Shown: positions 1 through 9,658 of the stretch, piece by piece
How the letters are laid out: each line of letters begins with the position of its first letter
Numbering within the stretch: position 1 is the first letter of the stretch
Assembly: GCA_948579315.1 (NCBI GenBank)
Contig: CAPAOL010000001.1
Span: forward strand, 62,001 to 126,000
Direction: 5' to 3'
Length of the DNA stretch: 64,000 bases
Source: an uncultured Phocaeicola sp.
GTDB lineage: Bacteria > Bacteroidota > Bacteroidia > Bacteroidales > Bacteroidaceae
The notes under the pieces: model-generated
Databases searched by the model: none
The model's input: the letters and a program-made list of their open reading frames with translations, nothing else
What the model was told of the DNA's origin: nothing
Translations under genes and position numbers: made by a program

Positions 1-534
1 CCAGATATTTCCTCCCAATGGGTTCTTTATTATATTCTTTCCTGGGAACAAAGCTTTAGCAACATATACCAAAGGCATACGTTGATAAGGAGCCAATTCT
101 GTAAGATCATCCATGTGTGACCCTACAATAACACTAAGTCCCATCGTATTATCTTCCACAGTGATAGCTATCTGCTCACCGGCTCCAGCATAAAGTCCCG
201 TACTATAAATCGGCTGCGGCACTTTAGATACCCCTAAAGTGATGGAATCAATGTATTGCTTATTCAAATCAAGCTCAATTGTAGCGTTAATCCGTTCTTC
301 TTTTGCCGTATCTACCAATCCCGGAAAAATACGTGCCTTTTCATACATACTGACATCAATTCCCCCTTCGGTATCTATTGTAATATCCGGCTCACTGACG
401 CTATTATTATCTATACCATCAGTTATATCGTATTTATAAGCTGTATCACATCCTCCGAGCCATACAGATATGCTCAAAACAAATAGAAGAACGAACACAC
501 AGCCTCTTTTATTTTTGAATCTATTCTTACTCAT
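1..534 (-). CDS. M60-like (enhancin-type) peptidase lipoprotein, 3' part outside window
   Basis: This is the first 178 codons of a gene that runs off the left edge. The start at 534 gives a lipoprotein signal (hydrophobic stretch ending LGGC). Residues about 110-178 match the N-terminal part of the peptidase M60 domain: STGLYAGAGEQIAI, then GLSVIVGSHMDD, then a Lys/Phe-Pro-Gly segment and NPLGGNIW. The metal-binding HExxH helix would lie beyond the edge, so activity cannot be judged here. M60-like peptidases of gut Bacteroides are known to cleave or bind O-glycosylated proteins such as mucins. The gene is the last visible member of the leftward SusC/SusD operon, 16 bp after the LamG lipoprotein. 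It suggests that the operon's target has a protein backbone. Confidence 0.82.
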   Translation of the reverse strand, partial: MSKNRFKNKRGCVFVLLFVLSISVWLGGCDTAYKYDITDGIDNNSVSEPDITIDTEGGIDVSMYEKARIFPGLVDTAKEERINATIELDLNKQYIDSITLGVSKVPQPIYSTGLYAGAGEQIAITVEDNTMGLSVIVGSHMDDLTELAPYQRMPLVYVAKALFPGKNIIKNPLGGNIW

Positions 535-550
535 AACAGTCTATTTATAT

Positions 551-2377
551 TTAGTTTTCTTCCATAAAAGTGTATTCAAATGTTTTCCCTACACCTTCAA
601 ACTCCCATTCTGAAATAGAAAGTCCCAACCATTGCATAGCTTGTAAGGGGATATCTACATTATTGAAAACAGCTTGATAATAAGAGTCATCCGGAGCTGG
701 AGTTAAGTGTTCTTCAGCAGAATTACCAGTTGTCCATGTTTGATCGGCAAAGGTTATATCAGATTTTCCTGCATATAAATCTGCATATTGCGAAACATTC
801 TTCAAGATAGGATTTTCTAAGTCCTCTTCCCGATCGCATGGCCAGTAACCAATTAAATGATCCCAATATTCATTTTTCACTTCCTCCAGTTTAGTTACTC
901 CGTGATTTTTCTTTATAAATTCTTCTGGTAATGCTACATCATAAAATTGAAGATTCGTCACACAGAATCCAGCGTTACTCTCATTCGGGGAATTCTCTAT
1001 TTTCCCAATTGTTAACGGGTAATCCGGACATGTCAAGTTTGTTGGTAAAGTCATATTCTGTTGATCTCTATGCGTACTGTAATTCCCGTCTATATAGGCC
1101 CTGAACCGAACAGCCTCTCTATCAAATACAAGTGTAACAGTATGCCATTTACCATCCGTACTAACCCAAGGATCAGTGGATTGCTGACTAGTCCACACAT
1201 CCCGATTTCCAACACGAAATTTAATACGTCCCCCATCACCATGTACATTCCAACCTTTATTACCTTTATGTTTATTTGATTTGGAAAGAATATTCACCCA
1301 ATTATTCTTTTTAGTGGTAGAGTAATACATAAACTGTACAGTATATGACTTATTATTTTCCATCTCAAATAATTTTGGATCAGCTACAGTAGCAACTGAC
1401 TTTTGATTATTTCCAGCATACAAAGGAGTAAAATATTTGTAATTAAGTTCACTAGCACTTGGTTTGCCAACTACTTTGCTTACAAATCGAGAATTATACA
1501 TCAGGGTAAATGTATTCAGTCGCGGGTCGTCATAATATGAATCAGACAGAACAGTTTCAGAATAAGTACCTCCATAAGTAGAAGTGACAATAATTAACCA
1601 GTTTTCTTTTCTATAGTTTTCTCTAGATTCCAAAGCTGTCCGTATTTCACCAATATAGGTGTCGATCTCCTGTATAGCTTCAATTACAGTCATTGTAGGA
1701 TTACCCGAGCCATCATAAAAAGCATCCGCAGTACCAGCCTTTTGCACCCCATTAAATTCTACAAGGATAACATCTGACAGCAGATCTGTATCCGAATTAA
1801 TTTCAGCAATAACAGCACTCTTCACTTGCTGATCACTGTCTAATGTCCGGGCAATATCTGCATTGTTACGAAATGCCTGATAAAAACGATTATCCGCTGT
1901 ATACAAGCTAATTTTCTTTTCATTATCAAGCTGTTTGATTCTACTTAAAAAAGAAGGAGTCTCCAACTCTTCAATATTTTTCACCTCGCCAGTCGATTCT
2001 TCATCCAACCCAATCCCATGAGTTGTAACTCCCGTCATCATATTTGCCCATCCCCGTTCATTGGTAAATACAGGTAACGCTTTATGGCGACTGTCGGCCA
2101 ACCCTTCAAAAGTGATCACAGAATTTTCTCTCATCGAACGAATATGAGGGGCTTTCTGTGTTGTGTAAGCTTCATTTACAGCTTTCCCGGATGCACCATC
2201 AATTACAACACATAAAACATGTCCTGTCTGTGCTTGGTTTCCCGATTCCGGATATTCATTTGTTGTCAGCCGCTCTAATGAATTATCGCAAGACATCATT
2301 GTCCATATTGCCATTCCCATCAACAGGATCTTGGCGAAAAGACTTGTTTGTATCTTTCTTTTTCTATTCATTTTCAA
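551..2377 (-). CDS. Lipoprotein with degenerate alkaline-phosphatase-like domain and LamG-type domain (DUF4983-like)
   Basis: 608 residues. The lipoprotein signal ends in MMSC (Cys30). Residues about 52-300 resemble the alkaline phosphatase/phosphodiesterase superfamily: VVIDG with Asp60, then a WANMMTGV..HGIG block. The metal-ligand motif normally written VTSDHG reads VTSTYGG here (Thr267, Tyr268), so the site looks inactive. Residues about 330-490 look like a concanavalin A/LamG fold (GKWHTVTLVFD, AYIDG, NLQFYDVAL), followed by a C-terminal part of the DUF4983 type. Its place in the operon and its surface-lipoprotein features fit a glycan- or glycoprotein-binding surface protein better than an enzyme. 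The family name is from memory; the domain order is visible. Confidence 0.75.
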   Translation of the reverse strand: MKMNRKRKIQTSLFAKILLMGMAIWTMMSCDNSLERLTTNEYPESGNQAQTGHVLCVVIDGASGKAVNEAYTTQKAPHIRSMRENSVITFEGLADSRHKALPVFTNERGWANMMTGVTTHGIGLDEESTGEVKNIEELETPSFLSRIKQLDNEKKISLYTADNRFYQAFRNNADIARTLDSDQQVKSAVIAEINSDTDLLSDVILVEFNGVQKAGTADAFYDGSGNPTMTVIEAIQEIDTYIGEIRTALESRENYRKENWLIIVTSTYGGTYSETVLSDSYYDDPRLNTFTLMYNSRFVSKVVGKPSASELNYKYFTPLYAGNNQKSVATVADPKLFEMENNKSYTVQFMYYSTTKKNNWVNILSKSNKHKGNKGWNVHGDGGRIKFRVGNRDVWTSQQSTDPWVSTDGKWHTVTLVFDREAVRFRAYIDGNYSTHRDQQNMTLPTNLTCPDYPLTIGKIENSPNESNAGFCVTNLQFYDVALPEEFIKKNHGVTKLEEVKNEYWDHLIGYWPCDREEDLENPILKNVSQYADLYAGKSDITFADQTWTTGNSAEEHLTPAPDDSYYQAVFNNVDIPLQAMQWLGLSISEWEFEGVGKTFEYTFMEEN

Positions 2378-2391
2378 AGTATATTTTAAGA

Positions 2392-4116
2392 TTAATCAAA
2401 GTCAACTTCTATTTTTACTATATTGTCCACCCGTTCGCCGTTAAAACGATAAAAATCGCCCATTAATAACAAACCGTTATCATTTGTTGATGTTTTGGTT
2501 TCAATTACCTGGTTCAATTCACCTAAGAACAGGCCGGGAACATTAAATTTCTGCATGGCTTCACCTTCCATCGTCAATATCAGGAAACCCTGTCGTGTAA
2601 CGCCATCATATTTTGTGAAAGTACCCGACATTACAACGAAATCATGATCATTTAGAATAGTAGCAAAGTTAGCTGTTCCGCCTTCCATCTTTCTAAGTTT
2701 AAAAATTTGGTCAACCGTACCGTCATGATTCAGCATAACTACGCCTGAACACGGAATACCATTGAATTCAGTAAACATACCCACAAGCATTGCTTTTTTC
2801 CGTTTCTTATTATAACGTATCTTGGTTATCGTTCCATTGGCTCCCGTTCCTATATTTTGTAGAAATTGCTGATCGATGTTACCGTTTTTATCGATTCGTA
2901 CGATATTATTCACATTTATTCCATCAAAAGAATTAATGCTACCTACAATAACAACACCGTCTTCCTCATCCATGTAAGCATCTTGAATCACTCCATTGAC
3001 ACCTTCCTTATCTTTACGATAATCCTCATCCAATGCCCCCAAATTATTCATACGCAATACCGTCTTGACAGGAGTGAATTCATACGCCAATTCTTCCGCA
3101 TATGATCTGTCTATATCTATTTTACAATACTGGGTAATGTTTCCTACTGCAATTACTTTGTCATCCGATGTAACAAATGTAGCTACAGGTGCTTCTTTCG
3201 TTCCTCCATTAAATCGAGTGATTCTAGTTGATATCAACCGCCCATTTTTGATACTTGGAAGCTGTTTGTTATCAAACATCATTCCAATACCATGATCCAC
3301 TTTCATTATATTATTCACCGAAGTAGGTTGTTCGCGCTGTACAGGGTAATACTGTGTAAACTTTCCGGAGATTAAAACGTTTGGATTATTTCCAGACTTA
3401 TCATTATTAAAATAAGAAATCGATTTGGCATAGTAGCTATAAGAACCGCCTTCACCTGAATTAGGATTCTTAAGGTCATGACCGATCCCCTGACCACTAT
3501 CTGTTTTATAATAGGTTCCGTTCCATCCACCGGCTACACTTCCTTTATTATCAATCCAAGCTATGCAACGAATACGAGCATCGCTACTTGTCAATGGCAT
3601 AAAGCTACCTACCAAATGATAATGTTCCTTTTGAGACCAATGTTCCAAACAACTATAAATTGCACCTGGAATACGCTTTTGAACTATATACCCTTTATCA
3701 ACACTTACATTACCCAACACAGTAAGTTTAGGACCATAGAAAATCTGTTCATTCAACAAGATATGTGCAATTCCGGAACTAAGATTTTCCGGAACTTTTA
3801 CTGTAATTGTTGTATCAGTAGCTAATACTATTTCCGCCTTTTCATTGGAAATAAAAAAACTAAAATCCGGTTTCCCTTGCTGATTGAACCATTTTGATAA
3901 TCCTTTAGCCTTATAAGTAACCAACTCACCCGGATAAGCTCTATCAGGCGAAGGAGCATCAACTAAAAATCTTATACCGTAAGGCTCTTTTCCCCCGGCA
4001 TACGGATCGCCTTCTATTTCTTCATCAGAATTGCATCCTGCGAAAGACAGGACTACACAAAGACACATCAGCATCTTTATCAAACGGGATTCTATCTCAT
4101 ATTGATATGCTTTCAT
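2392..4116 (-). CDS. Surface lipoprotein with TIG-like N-terminus and delta-60 repeats (DUF5008-like)
   Basis: 574 residues with a lipoprotein signal (FAGC). The N-terminal third (about 40-125) resembles an IPT/TIG-like Ig fold, with a YPGELVTYKAKGL strand and a TTITVKVPENLSSGIAHI segment, as in DUF5008 proteins. From about residue 375 on, repeats of the delta-60 type follow (GVVIVGSINSFDG..NNIVRIDKNGNID, then MLVGMFTEFNG..GVVMLNHDGTVD, then MSGTFTKYDG), which probably fold as a beta-propeller. No catalytic motif was recognised. It lies 2 bp after the fasciclin gene and 14 bp before the LamG lipoprotein gene. It is probably an accessory surface binding protein of the second SusC/SusD module. 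Confidence 0.75.
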   Translation of the reverse strand: MKAYQYEIESRLIKMLMCLCVVLSFAGCNSDEEIEGDPYAGGKEPYGIRFLVDAPSPDRAYPGELVTYKAKGLSKWFNQQGKPDFSFFISNEKAEIVLATDTTITVKVPENLSSGIAHILLNEQIFYGPKLTVLGNVSVDKGYIVQKRIPGAIYSCLEHWSQKEHYHLVGSFMPLTSSDARIRCIAWIDNKGSVAGGWNGTYYKTDSGQGIGHDLKNPNSGEGGSYSYYAKSISYFNNDKSGNNPNVLISGKFTQYYPVQREQPTSVNNIMKVDHGIGMMFDNKQLPSIKNGRLISTRITRFNGGTKEAPVATFVTSDDKVIAVGNITQYCKIDIDRSYAEELAYEFTPVKTVLRMNNLGALDEDYRKDKEGVNGVIQDAYMDEEDGVVIVGSINSFDGINVNNIVRIDKNGNIDQQFLQNIGTGANGTITKIRYNKKRKKAMLVGMFTEFNGIPCSGVVMLNHDGTVDQIFKLRKMEGGTANFATILNDHDFVVMSGTFTKYDGVTRQGFLILTMEGEAMQKFNVPGLFLGELNQVIETKTSTNDNGLLLMGDFYRFNGERVDNIVKIEVDFD

Positions 4117-4118
4117 AG

Positions 4119-4874
4119 TTATTCTGTTTTATTAATTTGAGAAAGTTCATCAATGCCCTCTTCTATCGCTTTTAAAGCAAATAATCTCCGGTCAAAACCA
4201 AAATCATGATCGGTCATACGAAGTACATGAACCACACCATTCTTGGGTTGTATGTCCGATGTGGCTACATATGCATTCTTTAAATCACTCACAGTAATAT
4301 CATATATATACGAATAAAGTATTTGGCGGGGACCTACATATTTCACTCCATTAGCATCACCATACACCACCCCTACATTCATTGGCAGTCCATCATACGT
4401 AATGAATGTCTGTCCCGGATAAGCAGCAATTGCAGTCGTATCAATTTGAGGAATATCTTTAAGCGTATATTTATCTTTAAGTATATACATGGATAAATAT
4501 TCTCTCCATACAGAAGGTTTTATCTGCTTCAGATTCTTAATACTGTCATTACCCATTTGATACCACATTTTATTCAGCAGAGCGACACTTTTGCGAATAG
4601 ACCAGTTAGTCGGTGCAAAGAATGTCACATTTTCTTCCTCAAGCACCTCTTCCATATTTGCAAGCCTGATAATTTCAATAAGATCGGAAAAATAATCATT
4701 TTTAGGATCATCTTTAGGAGATCTTGACTGTAAAAACTCCATTATTGTTCCATCATAATATGGATTACTTTTTCCTCCATCTATCAGATAACTATCATTT
4801 GTACAATTACCCATAAATATAGGTATGGTAATAACAGCAATAACCAGCTGCCATGTCTTTATCTTACTTTTCAT
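4119..4874 (-). CDS. Fasciclin-domain lipoprotein, second module
   Basis: 251 residues with a lipoprotein-type signal (FMGNC). The body has the FAS1 pattern: YFSDLIEIIRLAN..EVLEEENVTFFAPTNWSI near residues 60-95, and a closing NGVVHVLRMTDHDFG near residue 220, equivalent to the usual NGVIHVID end of a FAS1 domain. FAS1 domains mediate adhesion or protein-protein contacts. In Bacteroidetes such lipoproteins are common beside SusC/SusD pairs and probably assist surface binding. It sits 33 bp after susD, and a second fasciclin gene holds the same relative place in the other module (10692-11477). Confidence 0.85.
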   Translation of the reverse strand: MKSKIKTWQLVIAVITIPIFMGNCTNDSYLIDGGKSNPYYDGTIMEFLQSRSPKDDPKNDYFSDLIEIIRLANMEEVLEEENVTFFAPTNWSIRKSVALLNKMWYQMGNDSIKNLKQIKPSVWREYLSMYILKDKYTLKDIPQIDTTAIAAYPGQTFITYDGLPMNVGVVYGDANGVKYVGPRQILYSYIYDITVSDLKNAYVATSDIQPKNGVVHVLRMTDHDFGFDRRLFALKAIEEGIDELSQINKTE

Positions 4875-4907
4875 ATCCTTGTTTTTATAATTACGTATTT
4901 ATTCTAT

Positions 4908-6428
4908 TTACTCCCAAAAAAGATTGAGCTGTATATTCGTATTATTTTTCAGCACATCTCTATGTAAAGGCCATGTCCATGCACCTACATTAAAATCCGT
5001 ACGTCTGATCGGATGCGCACAATATGCGATATTAGAAATTTTTCCGGTTCGTACCAGATCATAATAATAATGCCCTTCTCCAATCAGTTCTCTTTGTCGT
5101 TCCCAAAATATAGCATCCTGCAGCTCTTTTCCTGAAGAGAAGTTTTCTGACGCACCGGCTCTATGACGAATCCGGTTCAATAATTCATTAGCTTTTGTAT
5201 CATTGGTACCTAAAGCCGCCAGTGCTTCAGCATACAGCAATAACGCTCCGGCATACCGGAAAACAATCTGGTTTCCAGAATTAGAAGTTATACTATTGTT
5301 TCCATAATAATCAATATTCAGAAACTTTATTATTTCGGTACGATTCACACTAGAAGCCGAATACATATTTTCATCGAACCAATATGATTTCCGTAAATCT
5401 TCTTCCATATAAGGGAATATCTTCTCTATATAGCTACCATCATAATAATACATGGGATTTTCGTTGGCTCCTTTATGCCTATAAACTACATTATTAGAGA
5501 ATACAGCTATCGATGAAAAGACTTCATTGGAAGCATTGATATTTTGTGCTATTTCAAAAAGCCCTTCATTAGATCCTCCCTTGAACACATTTGAGATCCG
5601 ACTTATTTCTAACAGTTCATAAGCTCCGTCATTCTGTTCCAGCTGTTCGCCCAAATCAACCACATTCTGATAATAAGTTGTTTTATTTTGTTCATCGAAT
5701 TGAACCAACCAAAGATTGATATGCATCATCAACGCAATGACCGATCCACGAGATGCTCTTACTCCTTTTTTGGCATTCGAATTATATGTCCAAGGTAAAA
5801 AACAGTCTTCAGGACTATTGCCTAAAGCTCCTGTTCTTAAGTCTTCCAAACAACTTTGAAGCACAGTAACCATATTAGTTCGTGGCAAAGATGCCGAATT
5901 ATATGCTATCGTATAATAGGGAACATCACCAAAAGCTCTCACCATAAAGAAATAAGCCAAATTTCTAAGAAAGACGGCCTCTGCTTTGAACATCCGGTAT
6001 TCTTCTTCAGTAAGAGCAGAGACTTGATCTATCTCTTTAACCAAGATATTGGCAGTCTGTATAACTTCATAAAATGGTTTCCATTTAGTAGTCTCTCCAA
6101 AAGGGGTATTAGGAGAATTTCTCAACTCATTCATTTCATTTCCTGCCAGGTAAGTAACCCTTCTACCTTCGTTATCATTATTATATGGCGAGATAGAAGC
6201 ACAACGCATATCACCACTTGCAGTAAGAAATGCACCGTTGCCCATGGTTGCCTTTCTCAAATTAGAGTAAGCGCTCATCAAGAAGCCTTCCACATTGGCG
6301 GCATTGCCATCAATCCAGAATTCGTCACCGGGAAGTTTATCTTCGCTCTTTACTTCCAACAAGCCACAACTTGTCAGCAGAAACGAACAAGCCGCTATTA
6401 TTAAAAAATATATTTTTTTCATAATCAC
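4908..6428 (-). CDS. SusD/RagB-like surface nutrient-binding lipoprotein, second module
   Basis: 506 residues, typical of SusD. The lipoprotein signal ends LLTSC. Family signatures are visible: YRMFKAEAVFLRNLAYFFMV followed by FGDVPYY (TPR-helix core), and a C-terminal IVFRYAGALLLYAEALAALG, LLNRIRHRAGA and IFWERQRELIGEGHYYYDLVRTG. SusD proteins cap the SusC channel outside the cell and bind the glycan or glycopeptide ligand. It follows its SusC gene by 12 bp and precedes a fasciclin gene. The ligand cannot be read from the sequence. Confidence 0.95.
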   Translation of the reverse strand: MIMKKIYFLIIAACSFLLTSCGLLEVKSEDKLPGDEFWIDGNAANVEGFLMSAYSNLRKATMGNGAFLTASGDMRCASISPYNNDNEGRRVTYLAGNEMNELRNSPNTPFGETTKWKPFYEVIQTANILVKEIDQVSALTEEEYRMFKAEAVFLRNLAYFFMVRAFGDVPYYTIAYNSASLPRTNMVTVLQSCLEDLRTGALGNSPEDCFLPWTYNSNAKKGVRASRGSVIALMMHINLWLVQFDEQNKTTYYQNVVDLGEQLEQNDGAYELLEISRISNVFKGGSNEGLFEIAQNINASNEVFSSIAVFSNNVVYRHKGANENPMYYYDGSYIEKIFPYMEEDLRKSYWFDENMYSASSVNRTEIIKFLNIDYYGNNSITSNSGNQIVFRYAGALLLYAEALAALGTNDTKANELLNRIRHRAGASENFSSGKELQDAIFWERQRELIGEGHYYYDLVRTGKISNIAYCAHPIRRTDFNVGAWTWPLHRDVLKNNTNIQLNLFWE

Positions 6429-6440
6429 TGATTTATCTGT

Positions 6441-9400
6441 TTAAAAATCAATTGAAACTCCCATTGTATAGTTACGGCTATTCGGATATCCTCCTGATAC
6501 ATCATACCCCAAACTATTTACATTTTCCGGATTTACACCTGAATATTTGGAGAAGGTGTAAATGTTATTCACACTAGCATTCAACTGCACCCGTTCTACT
6601 CTCAAAAAGTCCAATACTTTTTTAGGTAAAACATAAGAGAATGAAACGCCATTAATTTTCAGGAAAGATCCGTCTTCCATGAAGAGTGTCTGGTCCGGAC
6701 GGAAGAAGTTCACCTGATGATCGGCTGTTCCTCCACGAATGTAATCGAACGGATTGGGATACTTGGCATATATATGATCTTCTTTCCAGAAATCAAATGC
6801 CTCTATAGGCGTTATCGCCCCACTTCCATTCAGGTCTTTTGAAAGAGGATTTCCATAGGCAACAAAGCGATCGGCTAATGCTTTATTGATAATATCCCTT
6901 TTTATCGTAAAAGAAAAGTTTGTATTAATGGAGAATGACTTATATCTCAAGTTCGCATTAAATCCACCTGTCAACCGAGGTTGAGAGTTACCAACTACCA
7001 CTTTATCTTTATCATCTATTATATAATCTCCATTAACATCCACCCATATCGGGTCGCCAGCCTGCATATAAACATATCCGTTATTTTTATTATTAGCAGC
7101 TTTCATTCGTTCACCGGTAGCCGGATTTACCGGTACATCTTCATCTGTTGCATAAACTCCTTTATTTACCAATAAGTAATTTGCTAATGCATTCGACCCT
7201 AAACGGTTGATTATTTTAGCGCCACTATTAATGATTTGCCTGGCCTCATTCGGCAACTTAGCGATTACATCCTTATTCATAGCCAATGACAGTGATAAAT
7301 CTAATGTCCAGGGACTCTGCTGAGGTAATGGTCGACCGCCAATTAATATTTCAAATCCATAATTCACCAAACTTGTTTCAATACTTCTTACTTTTTCAAA
7401 TGCATTATGGTCAGCTAGTTCAATATCACTCAATTGGTTATCAGTCTGTCTGTAATATAAGTCACCTGTAAAACGGAGTCTGCTATTGAAGAAACTCAAC
7501 TCTGTACCCAAATTCCATGTAGTAGAAGTAACCGGTTTCAAGTTGTCATTTGGTAACAAACCGTAATCAATCGGAATTATAGGCATACCATTATATGTAT
7601 CATTCCCTAATAGATAAGTACCCCAAATGTCATACCGGGTAGCTCTGTACTTAGTTGTTCGTCCCCAACTAACACGTAATGCACCTGTGCTCAATTGGTT
7701 CCAGTTATCAGCAAAAGCTTCACGACTAAAGTTCCATTTAAATCCGAGTGACGGACTAATGGTCCATTTTATTTTCTTACCATATGTAGAATTCGCTTCA
7801 GGGCGTATATTAGGAGTGAATATATAACGTTCACCTCGTGGACCTATCGAACCTAGATTAAAGCTTGGATCTATAATGAAAGAAAGGGTATTTTCATCCT
7901 CTACAAATGAGGTAGTTCCCTCTGATTTACTATGCATCGCTCCAGGTCCCCAAATATAATCACTACCTCCTCCTACTAATTTAACCGTATTATGACTTCT
8001 TTTGTTAGTCGAAATTTCCACACCAGCCCGAAGTCCTAATCTGAATATTCTAAAATCCAATGACCTAGCTAAAACAGTACGTGCATATAAATTATAACTG
8101 TTCTGACTCAAATTATACCATTCGGACCTATTATTATTTAATACTCCGGGCGTAAACGTCTCTCTTTCAGTCGTATTATATTTATATCCAAAGATTCCGT
8201 CAAGTGTAAATTCATAAGGTAGTTTATACACCATACGTATGCTCGCATCGTATGCAGTATTTACATTATTATCGTCCACAGAGAATGCAGCTAACGCTTC
8301 GCTGGATGATATATACATAGATGGTGGAGGCAATAATGAAGAAGCTGACGATCCCCTTGCAACACCCGATTGAGTGAAAGCATTACCACTACCCTGACTG
8401 TTCAGTGTGAACGTAGCGGCAACATTGACATCCATCTCAAATTTATCATTCGGACTATAACCTAATCGCGCCTTAAGACCATACCGATTAAAATCTGTAT
8501 TTTTCACAATTCCTTTTTCGGTATAATAATTACCATTAATCAAGTAATTGAATTTTGAAGTACCTCCAGAGAAACTCAAGTTATGTGTCTGATTATGAGT
8601 CACACCATAAAAGCGTCCTTGCCAGTCTGTATTATTATTCCAATAAGGATTCAAGCTATCTGCCAATGCCGGAAAATTATGTATTTCATTGTGCCCGAAA
8701 TAACTAGAAGTGTCATTCTGTAATATTTGCATAATACGCATATTCCTTTCAGCATTACCAATAGCAACGTCTCTCAATCTTGGAGGAGTTTTAATCACAT
8801 AATTACCCGAATAAGAAACTTTGGGAGGGCCATTACCTCTCTTCGTTTCGATAATAATTACACCATAAGCACCTTTAGAACCATATAAAGAGGTTGCAGC
8901 AGCATCTTTTAAAATTTCCATTCTCTGAATGTTTTCAAAAGGTATCATGGAAAGCGGACTCACTGTAGCTCCCGACAATAAACCTGACGCATCGACATCA
9001 GAGTTCATGTCTATATTTTCCAAAGGAATTCCATCGACCACAAAAAGAGGTGCTGACGAACCTAGTACAAAATCTTCTCCTTGCTTAGTTATTGAAATAT
9101 CCGAAATTCCACGTAATGTAAAACTAGGCATCCCCCCCGGTGTACCATTCTGTATCTGTATATTCAACCCGGGAACACGTCCTTGCAACAACTCCATGGC
9201 ATTTGCCACCGGTGTATTTACAAGATCTTCTGCTTCAACAACCTGTACAGAAGCGGTCACAGCCGCCCGACTCTTTTTCTGATAGCCGACAACCACCGTC
9301 TCATCCAGCATGTTTTCCGATAAGCTCATCAACACAGTCATCTTAGACATTTCTTTCGTGATTTTCCTAACAACCGGTTCGTAACCTACATACGTAAATG

Positions 9401-9638
9401 TAACATTTGCCGGCACAGGCACCTTCAATGTAAATTCACCATCTATATTAGTGGAAATTGAGTGTCGTGAATCAATTTTCCCTGATTTATCGCGTACGAC
9501 TACCGAAACATACGGAAGTGGCTGATTGTCATTCTTGTCTTTAACAACTCCACTTATGAGCACCTCTTGTGCAAAAGCTTCTAATGAAACTATTAGACAC
9601 AACAAGCCCAATATGATATATTTATGTATCTTTTTCAT
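6441..9638 (-). CDS. SusC/RagA TonB-linked outer membrane transporter, second module
   Basis: 1065 residues. Signal peptide to AFAQ (about residue 23), then a carboxypeptidase-regulatory-like N-terminal extension (ISGVVKDKNDNQPLPYVSVV, about 28-110). Next comes the TonB plug with VVVGYQKKSRAAVTASV, ELLQGRVPGLNIQ, TLRGISDI, PLFVVDGIPL and MEILKDAAATSLYGSKGAYGVI, and then a 22-strand-type barrel ending at SIDF. This is the complete SusC architecture. It lies 20 bp after the DUF5007-like gene and 12 bp before susD. It would import oligomers bound by the neighbouring SusD using TonB energy. Confidence 0.96.
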   Translation of the reverse strand: MKKIHKYIILGLLCLIVSLEAFAQEVLISGVVKDKNDNQPLPYVSVVVRDKSGKIDSRHSISTNIDGEFTLKVPVPANVTFTYVGYEPVVRKITKEMSKMTVLMSLSENMLDETVVVGYQKKSRAAVTASVQVVEAEDLVNTPVANAMELLQGRVPGLNIQIQNGTPGGMPSFTLRGISDISITKQGEDFVLGSSAPLFVVDGIPLENIDMNSDVDASGLLSGATVSPLSMIPFENIQRMEILKDAAATSLYGSKGAYGVIIIETKRGNGPPKVSYSGNYVIKTPPRLRDVAIGNAERNMRIMQILQNDTSSYFGHNEIHNFPALADSLNPYWNNNTDWQGRFYGVTHNQTHNLSFSGGTSKFNYLINGNYYTEKGIVKNTDFNRYGLKARLGYSPNDKFEMDVNVAATFTLNSQGSGNAFTQSGVARGSSASSLLPPPSMYISSSEALAAFSVDDNNVNTAYDASIRMVYKLPYEFTLDGIFGYKYNTTERETFTPGVLNNNRSEWYNLSQNSYNLYARTVLARSLDFRIFRLGLRAGVEISTNKRSHNTVKLVGGGSDYIWGPGAMHSKSEGTTSFVEDENTLSFIIDPSFNLGSIGPRGERYIFTPNIRPEANSTYGKKIKWTISPSLGFKWNFSREAFADNWNQLSTGALRVSWGRTTKYRATRYDIWGTYLLGNDTYNGMPIIPIDYGLLPNDNLKPVTSTTWNLGTELSFFNSRLRFTGDLYYRQTDNQLSDIELADHNAFEKVRSIETSLVNYGFEILIGGRPLPQQSPWTLDLSLSLAMNKDVIAKLPNEARQIINSGAKIINRLGSNALANYLLVNKGVYATDEDVPVNPATGERMKAANNKNNGYVYMQAGDPIWVDVNGDYIIDDKDKVVVGNSQPRLTGGFNANLRYKSFSINTNFSFTIKRDIINKALADRFVAYGNPLSKDLNGSGAITPIEAFDFWKEDHIYAKYPNPFDYIRGGTADHQVNFFRPDQTLFMEDGSFLKINGVSFSYVLPKKVLDFLRVERVQLNASVNNIYTFSKYSGVNPENVNSLGYDVSGGYPNSRNYTMGVSIDF

Positions 9639-9658
9639 ATAAATTCATCTAACAAAGT

